Shown: positions 34,985 through 44,146 of the stretch, piece by piece
Numbering within the stretch: position 1 is the first letter of the stretch
Layout of the letters: the number at the start of each line of letters is the position of its first letter
Origin: Thiolinea disciformis DSM 14473
GTDB taxonomy: Bacteria > Pseudomonadota > Gammaproteobacteria > Thiotrichales > Thiotrichaceae
Direction of reading: 5' to 3'
Assembly: GCF_000371925.1 (NCBI RefSeq)
Contig: NZ_AQVE01000012.1
Span: 35,838-99,837, forward strand
Length of the DNA stretch: 64,000 nucleotides
Made by a program: the position numbers and the translations under genes
Notes under the pieces: generated by a model
Database searches by the model: none
Seen by the model: the letters and a program-made list of their open reading frames with translations, nothing else
What the model was told of the DNA's origin: nothing

Positions 34985-36583
34985 ATGTTAGCCAAGTCAC
35001 GCGCCCGCATTGGTGTTGCTTTAATCCTTTTATTTTTTAGTATTGCCGCTGTCTGGGCAGAAACCGATCCTACTTGGAATCAAGCCAGCAGCCTTTTTAA
35101 ACAAGCCAGTTTCGATAAAACCCGCGAAGCTGCCGATTTACTTGCCGCCAGTTCCGATCCGCAAGCACCACTAGCCTTAAAAGCCCTACTTGAAGGCCAA
35201 CTTTATCAACATAAACAGAATGATAGTTTAGCAGTACTTGCTGACGGTAATTCGTTGGATGCCAGTACAGGCCAAGCTTTAAGTGCATTAAATAAAGACG
35301 ATTACCGAAAAATCCCTATCAATAATACTTTGCGTAAATATTTACGCAGCAAACTGGGAGGCTTAAGCCTATCCAGCTCTGACCCGAAAGTGCGTTTAGC
35401 CTCTACTATAGGTTTATTAGAAACCGTTACCCCCGAGCAGCTCCCGCAACTACAAGACTTGCTCAGTAAAGAAACCGACTCACAAGTTAAAGATGCACTC
35501 TATTTAGCCATTCAATTGGCATCCCTGAATAGCAGCGATAAAGCGTCAAAATTGTCTGCCCTTAACGCTTTGGAGGGTAATCTCAATCCAATAGTACGCA
35601 ATAAACTCACGATCTTAAGTAGCGACGCGGATTCTGAAATTGCCAAAGCTGCACAAACCACTTTGCGCAGTATTGAGAATAAGGTGGCCTTAAATGGGCA
35701 ACTGGAAACCCTGTTTTTTGGGCTAAGTCTCGGCTCTGTGCTGGTACTGGCGGCAATAGGTTTGGCAATCACTTTTGGCGTGATGGGTGTGATTAATATG
35801 GCACATGGTGAGCTGATTATGCTTGGTGCTTATACGACTTATTTCATTCAAAAGTTGATGCCGAATTACCTTGATTACTCATTATTCTTGGCTATTCCTG
35901 CTGCGTTTGTGGTGTCTGGCTTGATGGGGATTTTGATTGAACGCAGCGTGATTCGGCATTTATATGGGCGGCCTTTGGAAACCTTGCTAGCGACCTTCGG
36001 GATCAGTCTTATCCTCCAACAACTCGTGCGCACCGTGGTCTCCCCGCAAAATGTTCCGGTATCAAATCCCTCTTGGATGTCAGGTTCTCTAGAGATTAAT
36101 AGCGTGCTCTCTTTAACCTACAACCGCTTGTATATTCTCGCCTTCAGTTTATTAGTGTTCGCCATTTTATATTTCGTGCTGCGTAATACTAATCTCGGTT
36201 TACAAGTGCGTGCGGTTTCACAAAACCGTGCCATGGCGCGTGCCATGGGTGTGCGTTCCGCACGAGTAGACGCTTTGACCTTTGGCTTAGGCTCAGGGAT
36301 TGCAGGGGTGGCAGGGGTGGCTTTAAGTCAGCTCACGAATGTCGGCCCCAATTTAGGTCAGAGTTATATTATCGACTCCTTCATGGTGGTGGTTTTTGGT
36401 GGGGTCGGTAATTTATGGGGAACCTTGGTCGCGGGTTTATCCCTAGGGGTGATCAATAAATTTCTTGAGCCTTGGGCGGGTGCCGTGCTCGCCAAAATTC
36501 TAGTACTGGTATTCATTATTCTGTTTATTCAAAAGCGCCCGCGCGGTTTATTCCCGCAAAAAGGCCGTGCTGCGGGAGATTAA
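34985..36583 (+). CDS. urtB: Urea ABC transporter permease UrtB
   Basis: 532 residues. A signal peptide and a helical periplasmic N-terminal domain of about 210 residues (typical of UrtB, absent from LivH) are followed by a LivH-type permease with about eight membrane helices (TLFFGLSLGSVLVLAAIGLAI, GVINMAHGELIMLGAYTTYFI, GVRSARVDALTFGLGSGIAGVAG). It pairs with UrtC in the inner membrane. It ends 3 bases before urtC. Confidence 0.95.
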   Translation: MLAKSRARIGVALILLFFSIAAVWAETDPTWNQASSLFKQASFDKTREAADLLAASSDPQAPLALKALLEGQLYQHKQNDSLAVLADGNSLDASTGQALSALNKDDYRKIPINNTLRKYLRSKLGGLSLSSSDPKVRLASTIGLLETVTPEQLPQLQDLLSKETDSQVKDALYLAIQLASLNSSDKASKLSALNALEGNLNPIVRNKLTILSSDADSEIAKAAQTTLRSIENKVALNGQLETLFFGLSLGSVLVLAAIGLAITFGVMGVINMAHGELIMLGAYTTYFIQKLMPNYLDYSLFLAIPAAFVVSGLMGILIERSVIRHLYGRPLETLLATFGISLILQQLVRTVVSPQNVPVSNPSWMSGSLEINSVLSLTYNRLYILAFSLLVFAILYFVLRNTNLGLQVRAVSQNRAMARAMGVRSARVDALTFGLGSGIAGVAGVALSQLTNVGPNLGQSYIIDSFMVVVFGGVGNLWGTLVAGLSLGVINKFLEPWAGAVLAKILVLVFIILFIQKRPRGLFPQKGRAAGD

Positions 36584-36586
36584 ACC

Positions 36587-37699
36587 ATGCTGATTAGTCA
36601 AATCCTGAAAAATGATCGCGGCGGACAAATCATGCTGGCAGTCTTGGCAGCGGTTTTACTCGTCGTGCCGGTTTTGAATTTAGTCGTCTCGAATACCAGC
36701 CCACTCCATGTTCCTACCTACTTAGTCACCTTAATGGGTAAGTATTTAACCTATGCCTTATTAGCCGTAGCCGTCGATTTGGTCTGGGGTTATCTAGGCA
36801 TCTTAAGCCTTGGGCATGGTGCATTTTTCGCACTCGGCGGCTATGTGATGGGTATGTATTTAATGCGCCAAATCGGTGATCGCGGTGTCTATGGCAATCC
36901 TGAACTACCTGACTTTATGGTGTTTTTGAATTGGAAAGTGCTGCCGTGGTTCTGGCAAGGCTTTGATATGTTTTGGTTTGCACTCCTCATGGTGCTATTC
37001 ATACCGAGCTTATTAGCCTTTGTATTCGGCTGGCTAGCCTTTCGTTCGCGGGTCACTGGTGTGTATTTGTCGATCATGACCCAAGCCATGACTTATGCAC
37101 TCATGTGGGCATTTTTACGCAATGAAATGGGCTTTGGCGGGAATAATGGCCTGACCGACTTCAAAGATATTCTTGGCTTCAGCCTACAATCCGATTATAC
37201 GCGTGTAGCCTTATTTATCTGCTCAGGCTTGGCACTGGCCATCGGCTATTTACTCTGCCGCTATGTGATTAATTCTAAACTCGGGCGCATTACGGTTGCG
37301 ATTCGTGACGCTGAAAGCCGCACCCGTTTCGTCGGCTATAAAGTTGAGCATTACAAAGTTTGGATTTTCACCTTTTCTGCCATGCTCGCCGGTGTGGCGG
37401 GTGCATTATATGTCCCTCAAGTCGGTATAATTAACCCGAGCGAATTCTCCCCATTAAACTCGATTGAGATTGTCATTTGGGTCGCCATGGGCGGACGCGC
37501 CACTTTATATGGTGCAGTCTTGGGCGCTATTTTAGTCAATTACGCCAAAACCGTGTTCACGGGCTTAATGCCGGAGTCTTGGCTCTTTATGCTCGGGGCT
37601 TTATTCGTGCTCGTTACTTTGTATTTGCCGCAAGGTTTAGCCGGTTTGTGGAACACTCTCAAAACAAATTTCGGGCGTAAACGCGAGGTGGCAGCATGA
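36587..37699 (+). CDS. urtC: Urea ABC transporter permease UrtC
   Basis: 370 residues, LivM-type permease (YALLAVAVDLVWGYLGILSLGHGAFFALGGYVMGMYL; the coupling-helix region IRDAESRTRFVGYKVEHYKVWIFTFSAMLAGVAGALY). It overlaps urtD by 4 bases (ATGA). Confidence 0.95.
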   Translation: MLISQILKNDRGGQIMLAVLAAVLLVVPVLNLVVSNTSPLHVPTYLVTLMGKYLTYALLAVAVDLVWGYLGILSLGHGAFFALGGYVMGMYLMRQIGDRGVYGNPELPDFMVFLNWKVLPWFWQGFDMFWFALLMVLFIPSLLAFVFGWLAFRSRVTGVYLSIMTQAMTYALMWAFLRNEMGFGGNNGLTDFKDILGFSLQSDYTRVALFICSGLALAIGYLLCRYVINSKLGRITVAIRDAESRTRFVGYKVEHYKVWIFTFSAMLAGVAGALYVPQVGIINPSEFSPLNSIEIVIWVAMGGRATLYGAVLGAILVNYAKTVFTGLMPESWLFMLGALFVLVTLYLPQGLAGLWNTLKTNFGRKREVAA

Positions 37700-38487
37700 G
37701 CGAAGGTGAAGGCGCGCATTTTTATCGCCAAGGCGCATTAGATACCAGCCACAAAGCGATTCTGTATTTGGAAGATTTAAACGTCAGTTTTGATGGTTTC
37801 AAGGCGATTAATAATCTCACTTTGTATATCGATGCGGGCGAATTGCGCTGCATTATTGGCCCGAATGGTGCCGGTAAAACCACCATGATGGACATTATCA
37901 CCGGCAAAACCAAACCCGATAGCGGCAAAGCTTTCTTCGGCCAAACCATTGATTTATTGAAGCTAAGCGAACCCGAAATTGCTAATGCAGGTATAGGGCG
38001 CAAATTCCAAAAGCCTACCGTGTTTGAATCGCATAGTGTCGCGGAAAATTTAGAGCTAGCGATGAAAGGTGATAAACGGGTTTGGTTTAGTTTGCGTGCC
38101 CAATTGAACGGCGAGCAACAAGCTTTGATTGACGAAACCCTGCAAACCATTGGTTTGAGCGAACAGTATCACAAACTCGCTGGAGCGCTGTCGCATGGAC
38201 AAAAACAGTGGCTAGAAATTGGGATGCTCTTGGTGCAAAAGCCTTATTTATTGTTGGTCGACGAACCCGTGGCGGGCATGACTCATCAAGAAATGGATCG
38301 TACTGCTGAGCTATTGAAATCCTTAGCAGGCAAACATTCAGTGGTGGTGGTGGAGCACGATATGGAATTTGTACGCTCAATTGCGAATAAGGTCACAGTG
38401 CTGCATCAAGGCAGCGTACTGGCGGAAGGTACGATGGACGAAGTACAACAAAACCCACGCGTGGTTGAAGTGTATTTGGGGGAATAA
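37696..38487 (+). CDS. urtD: Urea ABC transporter ATP-binding protein UrtD
   Basis: 263 residues, LivG-like ATPase: Walker A IGPNGAGKTTMMD, signature LSHGQKQWLEIGM, Walker B LLVDEPVAGM, and the H-loop in VVVEHDM. The start shown gives an ordinary N-terminal extension before LYLEDLNVSFDGF. urtE starts at the very next base. Confidence 0.95.
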   Translation: MSEGEGAHFYRQGALDTSHKAILYLEDLNVSFDGFKAINNLTLYIDAGELRCIIGPNGAGKTTMMDIITGKTKPDSGKAFFGQTIDLLKLSEPEIANAGIGRKFQKPTVFESHSVAENLELAMKGDKRVWFSLRAQLNGEQQALIDETLQTIGLSEQYHKLAGALSHGQKQWLEIGMLLVQKPYLLLVDEPVAGMTHQEMDRTAELLKSLAGKHSVVVVEHDMEFVRSIANKVTVLHQGSVLAEGTMDEVQQNPRVVEVYLGE

Positions 38488-39183
38488 ATGCTCAAAGTGG
38501 ATAAACTCAACCAGTTTTACGGCGAAAGTCACACGCTTTGGGACTTGAATTTGCAGGTGCCCGAAGGCCAAGTGACCGTGCTTATGGGGCGTAATGGCGT
38601 GGGCAAAACAACTCTGCTGCAATGTATTATGGGGTTAGTGACAGTACGGGATGGCACGATTCACTACCAAGGCCAAAATTTGCTAGACGTGGATGCTGAA
38701 AAACGTGCGACGCTGGGTATTGGTTATGTCCCCCAAGGTCGACAAATTTTCCCACTGCTTACTGTAGAAGAAAACCTACGCATTGGTTTACCAGCACGTC
38801 GCGATAAAATCCGCCGTATTCCAGCTTTTATTTTCGAACTCTTCCCCGTGCTCACACAAATGCTGAAGCGGCGTGGTGGTGATTTATCCGGCGGGCAGCA
38901 ACAACAATTGGCGATTGGTCGTGCCTTAGTGCTTGCTCCTCAATTACTAATTTTAGATGAGCCGACTGAAGGCATTCAGCCAAATATTGTGCAAGAAATC
39001 GGCGACATTATCCGCAAGCTCAATCAAGAGACCGGTCTAAGCGTCTTACTGGTCGAGCAGAAATTGCCTTTTGCTCGCAGAGTTGGGGATCGGTTTTGCA
39101 TTTTAGATCGTGGACGGCAAGTGGCACAGGGCGAGATGAGAGAATTAACTGAAGGATTAATCCAAAAATATTTAACAGTTTAG
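38488..39183 (+). CDS. urtE: Urea ABC transporter ATP-binding protein UrtE
   Basis: 231 residues, LivF-like ATPase: Walker A MGRNGVGKTTLLQ, signature LSGGQQQQLAIGRAL, Walker B LLILDEPTEGIQP, and VLLVEQKLPFA. Last gene of the operon. No urease or urea amidolyase gene follows within the window, so the enzyme that uses the urea must lie elsewhere. Confidence 0.95.
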   Translation: MLKVDKLNQFYGESHTLWDLNLQVPEGQVTVLMGRNGVGKTTLLQCIMGLVTVRDGTIHYQGQNLLDVDAEKRATLGIGYVPQGRQIFPLLTVEENLRIGLPARRDKIRRIPAFIFELFPVLTQMLKRRGGDLSGGQQQQLAIGRALVLAPQLLILDEPTEGIQPNIVQEIGDIIRKLNQETGLSVLLVEQKLPFARRVGDRFCILDRGRQVAQGEMRELTEGLIQKYLTV

Positions 39184-39433
39184 ACTGCAATACCCGATCC
39201 TTGTATTTAGTCACATACTACGCGGTAAGATTTGCAAAGGTTTAATCAGAACAATGCAAGCACCTTCATGGGTATTGGCACTGAAGCAATATTATTCAGC
39301 CAAACTCTAAAAACCAAGCCTTAAATATAGAAGTATGTAAGCAATTCAAAGATCCTTATTGATTTAGTTAAAATAAATTATAAAGCTTAGGATCAATAAT
39401 TTTGAAGGAAAAATATTTTCTTGAAATCAATCA

Positions 39434-39463
39434 AAGCATGTTATTGCTATTAATAACATGCTT
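39434..39463. terminator. Stem-loop between urtE and the convergent small gene
   Basis: AAGCATGTTATT and AATAACATGCTT form a perfect 12-bp stem with a 6-base loop in the middle of the AT-rich gap 39184-39484. No strong T-run on either side, so it is a weak or factor-assisted terminator for urtE and the gene at 39485. The rest of that gap shows nothing. Confidence 0.5.
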
Positions 39464-39484
39464 ATAACTAACATTTAAGAAAGT

Positions 39485-39703
39485 TTACTTTTTATTAACC
39501 ATGACTTCACATTCTGCAATCAAATCATCTAATACTTTAACGGCGCTCTTCGCTTCAGCTTTAATTTCCTTTAGAAAATCTAATTCACTTTTACTAACCT
39601 CACCGTCTTTTAATACTAAAGCACGTAACATATCGACTTCTTTGGTGCTGATATGACCATCACCTAAGGCAAAACCTTTTGCTACTTTACGCCAATCTGC
39701 CAT
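39485..39703 (-). CDS. Small acidic TerB-like protein
   Basis: 72 residues. An internal repeat is visible: LGDGHISTKEVDMLRALVL and LKDGEVSKSELDFLKEIK, each an acidic loop followed by a helix, like half of a TerB/EF-hand-like helical module. Clear ribosome-binding site (AGAAGGATA) upstream. Function unknown. It follows the ECF sigma/lepB group on the same strand but after an 80-base gap. Confidence 0.6.
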   Translation of the reverse strand: MADWRKVAKGFALGDGHISTKEVDMLRALVLKDGEVSKSELDFLKEIKAEAKSAVKVLDDLIAECEVMVNKK

Positions 39704-39786
39704 GATTTTTATCCTTCTGAAAAGTATTGAAAGTGTCTATTTAACCGATATGATCTTAAAATTTACTTAAAAAACCGCATCTTAAC

Positions 39787-40698
39787 TTATTGTAGTGTCA
39801 GCCCTAAACGTTGCCAATCGATATCTCCATCGTGTTTGGAAAACCAAACCTGCCGCGCTTTGCCGACCACATCACTTAAGGGTACTGTACCAAACTCCCG
39901 TGAATCCGTACTGTGACTGCGATTATCCCCTAATACAAATACCTGTCCAGCAGGCACAATAAATTCACTGTCTTTAAAACCTTCAGTCTGTTGTTGCCAT
40001 TGTACCTGCCACATTTTAGTGTCAACACTTTCTGTGATTAAACCTTGTTGAGCGGCTTGAGTCAGTGCTTTACCATTAATACTAATCGTTTGTCCCTGTA
40101 GCTGAATTTTATCATTGGGCAAACCTATAATACGTTTGATGTAATAACGTGAACGATCATTAGGATAAGTAAAAATCGCTATATCGCCGCGTTGCACCGC
40201 ACCTTCACAATTCGGGCAGTTATAACATTTATCTGCAAATAATAAATCACCCTGTTTAAGCGTTGGATTCATACTGGCAGACGGAATATAAAAGGCTTCT
40301 ACTTGATGAGTACGAATATAAGCTGACAATAAGGGAAATATGATCAGATTACACAGAATAAACACCCACCAATACACGCTACTGTATTGCCATGTTTTTA
40401 ATTGGTAAGTCTTTAAAGACTGAGCAGTACGCCACGCATCCCACATCCCATAAAACCATATCCCCAGCACAGCCAACAGACTAACCACTAAGACAGGCAA
40501 CATTAATCCATTGGGAAGATATAAGGCAATGAATACCATCATGGGCAAAGTAAGCAGACTAAAAATCAAATACAGCCATAACGCTTTATTCACTTGTCCA
40601 TTATAAAGCTGTCCAAACCCTGGTAGAACCAAAGACAGGAGTAAAGCAAATAAGGGGCGGCGAGGTTTAGGCGTATCGGGTAGTTCGGTCGCAAACAT
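39787..40698 (-). CDS. lepB: Signal peptidase I with extra N-terminal membrane domain
   Basis: 303 residues from the second ATG, which has AAGGA seven bases upstream. S26 catalytic motifs: nucleophile Ser in YIPSASMNPTLKQGD (near 142), general-base Lys in YYIKRIIGLPND (near 188), and GDNRSHSTDSREFG. Before these lie ~130 residues with four or five membrane helices, starting with ALLLSLVLPGFGQLYNGQ, a TM2/DUF5683-like motif, instead of the usual one or two anchors. A Cys-rich insert (DKCYNCPNCEGAV) follows the catalytic Ser. It is preceded by an ECF sigma and a small membrane protein, which suggests a special secretion or envelope-stress role. Confidence 0.88.
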   Translation of the reverse strand: MFATELPDTPKPRRPLFALLLSLVLPGFGQLYNGQVNKALWLYLIFSLLTLPMMVFIALYLPNGLMLPVLVVSLLAVLGIWFYGMWDAWRTAQSLKTYQLKTWQYSSVYWWVFILCNLIIFPLLSAYIRTHQVEAFYIPSASMNPTLKQGDLLFADKCYNCPNCEGAVQRGDIAIFTYPNDRSRYYIKRIIGLPNDKIQLQGQTISINGKALTQAAQQGLITESVDTKMWQVQWQQQTEGFKDSEFIVPAGQVFVLGDNRSHSTDSREFGTVPLSDVVGKARQVWFSKHDGDIDWQRLGLTLQ

Positions 40699-40760
40699 AA
40701 ACATTTCCTTAGTAGTGTGATAGTGGTTTATACCGCTTACTAATACAAAAGTTACAAGCT

Positions 40761-40988
40761 TTAACCTGCACTACTGACTAACCAAATACCAAACATAAAA
40801 CCCAAGACTTGCTCTAAACCAAGCGCCACTGCACCTAATAAGGCTAACCATTGCAAATACTGCCCTGTTTTTTTCACAGGCTGCGGTAGGTAAGTAATAC
40901 GTTGCATGACAGTTTGCGTGAAAGTTGCAGGTGGTTTCATTAAGGTTTGCGCTAATAAATCATCTAAGGGGTCGTGTTGGGGATTCAT
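40761..40988 (-). CDS. Small membrane protein, putative anti-sigma factor
   Basis: 75 residues. A soluble N-terminus (DPLDDLLAQTLMKPPATFTQTVMQRI) precedes one long hydrophobic segment (LQWLALLGAVALGLEQVLGFMFGIWLV). Its ATG overlaps the stop of the sigma-factor gene by 4 bases. Size, topology and coupling fit a minimal membrane anti-sigma factor, though it lacks a recognisable zinc HxxxCxxC motif. Confidence 0.6.
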   Translation of the reverse strand: MNPQHDPLDDLLAQTLMKPPATFTQTVMQRITYLPQPVKKTGQYLQWLALLGAVALGLEQVLGFMFGIWLVSSAG

Positions 40989-41524
40989 GACAACTCCAAG
41001 TAAGTGCGTAATTGTTGCTTAGCACGATGTAATCGAACTTTCAAAGCTGATTCGCTACAACCTTCTAATTCAGCAATGGTTTTTAAATCTAAACCTTGCA
41101 CATAAGCTAAGGCTAAGGCGCTGCGATCCGCCAAATTTAAACGGGTTAAGGCTTGTTGTAGGCGTTGTTGCTGTTGCTGAGTAGAGAGTTGTTCGGCAGG
41201 TGATAACGTGGAACTGATAGCCTCGGGTGTATCATCCCCCATAGCTAGCTCATATTGATGATGGCGTTTATCCCATTCATTCAAGGCTAGACGATGGGCA
41301 ATCGTGAATAACCATGTGGAAAATTGTGCGCGTTTAGGATCATAGTCACCTAAATGCTGCCAGACACGAATAAAAGTTTCTTGCGCCAGCTCCTCGGCCT
41401 GAGCCTGACTAAAACCCATACGCCCCAAATAGGCAAATAAACTACCTTGGTATTGATCAACAAGTGGTGCAAAAGCTGCTCGATCGCCTGTTAAGACCCG
41501 CGCAATTAAGGTCGTACTATCCAC
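40985..41524 (-). CDS. ECF-type RNA polymerase sigma factor
   Basis: 179 residues, GTG start with AGGA upstream. Region 2 is FAPLVDQYQGSLFAYLGRMG...AEELAQETFIRVWQHLGDYDPKRAQFSTWLFTIAHRLALNEWDKRH. Region 4 is ALTRLNLADRSALALAYVQGLDLKTIAELEGCSESALKVRLHRAKQQLRTYL. Both halves of a group 4 sigma are intact. It is followed by the putative anti-sigma gene and then lepB. The divergent neighbour at 41685 is a secreted Cys-repeat protein and a possible target. Confidence 0.93.
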   Translation of the reverse strand: MDSTTLIARVLTGDRAAFAPLVDQYQGSLFAYLGRMGFSQAQAEELAQETFIRVWQHLGDYDPKRAQFSTWLFTIAHRLALNEWDKRHHQYELAMGDDTPEAISSTLSPAEQLSTQQQQQRLQQALTRLNLADRSALALAYVQGLDLKTIAELEGCSESALKVRLHRAKQQLRTYLELS

Positions 41525-41684
41525 CTAGCCATTCCTAATAGGTTATTACTACGCATACCGCTAGGTCGGCAGAAAGTTACAGGAATAAGCATTAAGCGTT
41601 GGTATTTAGGTCAAGAAATTTAATTTCACGTCATCCATTTAGCATCTATACTTAAATTTATGCTGCAACAAGAGGAGCTTGAAT

Positions 41685-42089
41685 ATGCATGTGGTTAAAA
41701 CGCTTGCTGCTACCGCCAGTTTATTAATTGCTATGTTGAGCAGTTATCCGGTACAAGCAGGCAATATGTGTCCCATGGATGCCAAAAGATGCCCTGATGG
41801 TTCTTATGTGAGTCGTGGGCCCAATTGCGCTTTTAGAGCTTGTCCTACTTATACTCCTAATCCGCCACCCGCGAGACGCCCCCCCCCCTACAGACCACCC
41901 ATGCGTCCCCCTCGTTACATACCCCCGCCACACGTTAGACCTTATCCGCCTCGACCACCAGTGCGGGGCTGCACACGTGATTTAAGGGTTTGTCCGGGAG
42001 GTGGAACAGTAGCGCGTAATCCATTACGACAATGTAATTTCAACCCTTGCCCACGCCCACCGTATAGACCGAATAGCCGCGGGCGCTAA
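41685..42089 (+). CDS. Secreted Pro/Arg-rich protein with two Cys repeats
   Basis: 134 residues from the ATG at 41685 (AGAGGAG upstream). A signal peptide ends YPVQA. Two similar Cys modules, CPMDAKRCPDGSYVSRGPNC...CP and CTRDLRVCPGGGTVARNP...CNFNPCP, flank a stretch of about 50 residues made mostly of Pro, Arg and Tyr. Each module has four Cys and a CPxG core, probably disulfide-bonded. Divergent from the ECF sigma gene and ended by a strong terminator. Function unknown. Confidence 0.75.
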   Translation: MHVVKTLAATASLLIAMLSSYPVQAGNMCPMDAKRCPDGSYVSRGPNCAFRACPTYTPNPPPARRPPPYRPPMRPPRYIPPPHVRPYPPRPPVRGCTRDLRVCPGGGTVARNPLRQCNFNPCPRPPYRPNSRGR

Positions 42090-42101
42090 GTTCAACCAAA
42101 G

Positions 42102-42132
42102 CCAACTCGCTTATAAGGCTGAGTTGGTTTTT
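42102..42132 (+). terminator. Rho-independent terminator
   Basis: CCAACTC and GAGTTGG (42102-42108/42121-42127) followed by TTTTT end the gene at 41685. It sits between two convergent transcripts; on the - strand no T-run is present. Confidence 0.85.
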
Positions 42133-42149
42133 CGGGTAAAATATGGCGT

Positions 42150-44144
42150 TTAATTCAAACGCCCCCAGCACTCCGCCAATATTTTTGCTGAAATCAATCC
42201 ATCATACTGTTGAAAATCTGGAATTTGAACGCATTCAAGGATTTTGGCTTGCTGCTCACTAAGCTTGCCACCATGTTTTTCTAATTGGGCCAGCGCAGCC
42301 GCTTGAGCCAACTCTTGTGCTTGCTGGAGTGCTAGGACTGGAGTGGCGCAATAATGCGGCTCGCCTAGGCCATGTAAATGATAGCCATCAGGTTCGGCCT
42401 TAGTAATACTGACTTGCACTTGGGTTTTGATTAAACCTACGGCCGCGCCCACTGCATTCGCCACGTCGCTGAAACGTGGAATATGGGTTTCACAAGCTAG
42501 ACGCTGACCAATCTCAGGATAAAACACCGGCGCAGGCCCACCGACTGCCACCAAGGGCAAGTCCGGCTTAAACGCCAAGTGTAAATGACCTAATTGGCGC
42601 TTACCTTGTGCCACGCGGCTCACCAGTTCATCCTCAGCAGCAAACGCAACCCCTGCTAGATGACTGAATAATAGCTGCGTGCTTTTGGTGACTAAAGCAT
42701 GAATAATGTCACGCGCAAACGCTTGGGATTCAGCCTCTTGTTTTTGCTCATTAAAAGAAATTTTTCCATGCGCACGCCCTACCATTAAACAAGCTAATTC
42801 AGCCACGCGTTTTGACCATTGTGTTTGCAAACCCAAGACATGAGCAGCATCACTTGGCGTAAACCCAGCGATTTGCACCAAGCCACGCTCATATAAACGC
42901 TTCAAACGTAAGCGATCCCGCACGGATCCGACCACACGCGACCAAGCTTGCGGCTCATCACTTAAGTCATTTAACAGCGCTAATTCGGCAGCATTCAGAT
43001 CCTCAGGAATGCTTAAGGTTTGATAGGCTTGCGGACGCATGACAAATAAACTAGCAATCCCCAAGCCGCGTGCCTCACTTAATTCATGCTCTAAACTGGC
43101 CTGCACGGAAGGCCATTTTGCACCAATCAATGAAACCGGAACAATCCGATTAGCTTTTAATAGCACGCGACCATCATGGGTAATCTCAATTTCGCTATCA
43201 CCCCCTAAGCCTATGGTTTGCATATCAATAGCTTGAACCATCGTGCGGTATTGCCCCACCATCGCACCTTTTTGATTGAGCGCGGGCCAACCTTGTAAAA
43301 CCGTCGCAACATCGGTAGTGGTTCCACCAATATCTGAAATCAGAAAATCATTGAGACCCGATAAAAAACTCGCCCCAATCACACTGGCTGCTGGCCCCGA
43401 CAAGATAGTCTCAATCGGTTTTTCCATCACACTATCAGCCTTCGCCATAGAGCCATCCCCTTTCACCACCATCAAGGGTGCGGCAATGCCTTTGGCTTCC
43501 ATGACAGTTTGTACGGCCTCCACTAAAGCGACAATGAGGTGAATAATACGGGCATTGAAAGCAGCCGTCAGCGCACGGCGGGGACCATTTAAAGCAGCGG
43601 ATAATTCATACGAAGCGGTAACAGGTTTGTTAGTTTTTTGACGAATCAGCTGCTTGGCACGTTGCTCGTGGGCAGGGTTACGCACCGAATACACGGAAGC
43701 CACTACATAAGCTTGAATCGAACTCGGTAAAGCCTCCAATGCACGCAGTAAAGCGTTCTCATCCAAAGGATGAGCTTCTTCGCCATCATAGCGATGACCA
43801 CCCTGCACACGAATAATGGGTGTTTGCGGCAAGGCATGGTGTAGCTCAGTACGCTCTACCATAGTCGCATCAAAACCAATTAAGACCACGGCAATCGCAG
43901 CACCTTGACCCTCGACTAAAGCATTAGTGGCTAGGGTGGTGGACAAGGAAACGAGGGCAATATCCGAAGCAGAAACATTCGGCGCCGCAGCAAAGACTTT
44001 TTCTAAAGCCTCAATAATCCCTATCGATAATTGCCCTTTGGTAGTTAAAGCTTTAGCAGAGGCAATAATGTCTCGCGTCTTTGGCTGCAAAATGACCGCA
44101 TCGGTATAAGTGCCGCCGGTATCAATTCCAATATGATAAGCCAT
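42150..44144 (-). CDS. Hydantoinase/oxoprolinase-family ATPase-like protein
   Basis: 664 residues, ASKHA fold. N-terminal phosphate-1 motif HIGIDTGGTYTDAVIL; second motif FLISDIGGTTTDVATVLQGWPAL; GVAFAAEDELV and PLVAVGGPAPVFYPEI in the C-terminal half. Members hydrolyse ATP to open lactam rings, but paralogues also accompany corrinoid methyltransferases, where their role is not settled. It is the last gene of the mttB-like operon, 2 bases after the DUF4445 gene. Either a hydantoin/oxoproline-type substrate feeds the pathway or it serves as a second activation ATPase; I cannot choose. Confidence 0.8.
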   Translation of the reverse strand: MAYHIGIDTGGTYTDAVILQPKTRDIIASAKALTTKGQLSIGIIEALEKVFAAAPNVSASDIALVSLSTTLATNALVEGQGAAIAVVLIGFDATMVERTELHHALPQTPIIRVQGGHRYDGEEAHPLDENALLRALEALPSSIQAYVVASVYSVRNPAHEQRAKQLIRQKTNKPVTASYELSAALNGPRRALTAAFNARIIHLIVALVEAVQTVMEAKGIAAPLMVVKGDGSMAKADSVMEKPIETILSGPAASVIGASFLSGLNDFLISDIGGTTTDVATVLQGWPALNQKGAMVGQYRTMVQAIDMQTIGLGGDSEIEITHDGRVLLKANRIVPVSLIGAKWPSVQASLEHELSEARGLGIASLFVMRPQAYQTLSIPEDLNAAELALLNDLSDEPQAWSRVVGSVRDRLRLKRLYERGLVQIAGFTPSDAAHVLGLQTQWSKRVAELACLMVGRAHGKISFNEQKQEAESQAFARDIIHALVTKSTQLLFSHLAGVAFAAEDELVSRVAQGKRQLGHLHLAFKPDLPLVAVGGPAPVFYPEIGQRLACETHIPRFSDVANAVGAAVGLIKTQVQVSITKAEPDGYHLHGLGEPHYCATPVLALQQAQELAQAAALAQLEKHGGKLSEQQAKILECVQIPDFQQYDGLISAKILAECWGRLN

Positions 44145-44146
44145 CG

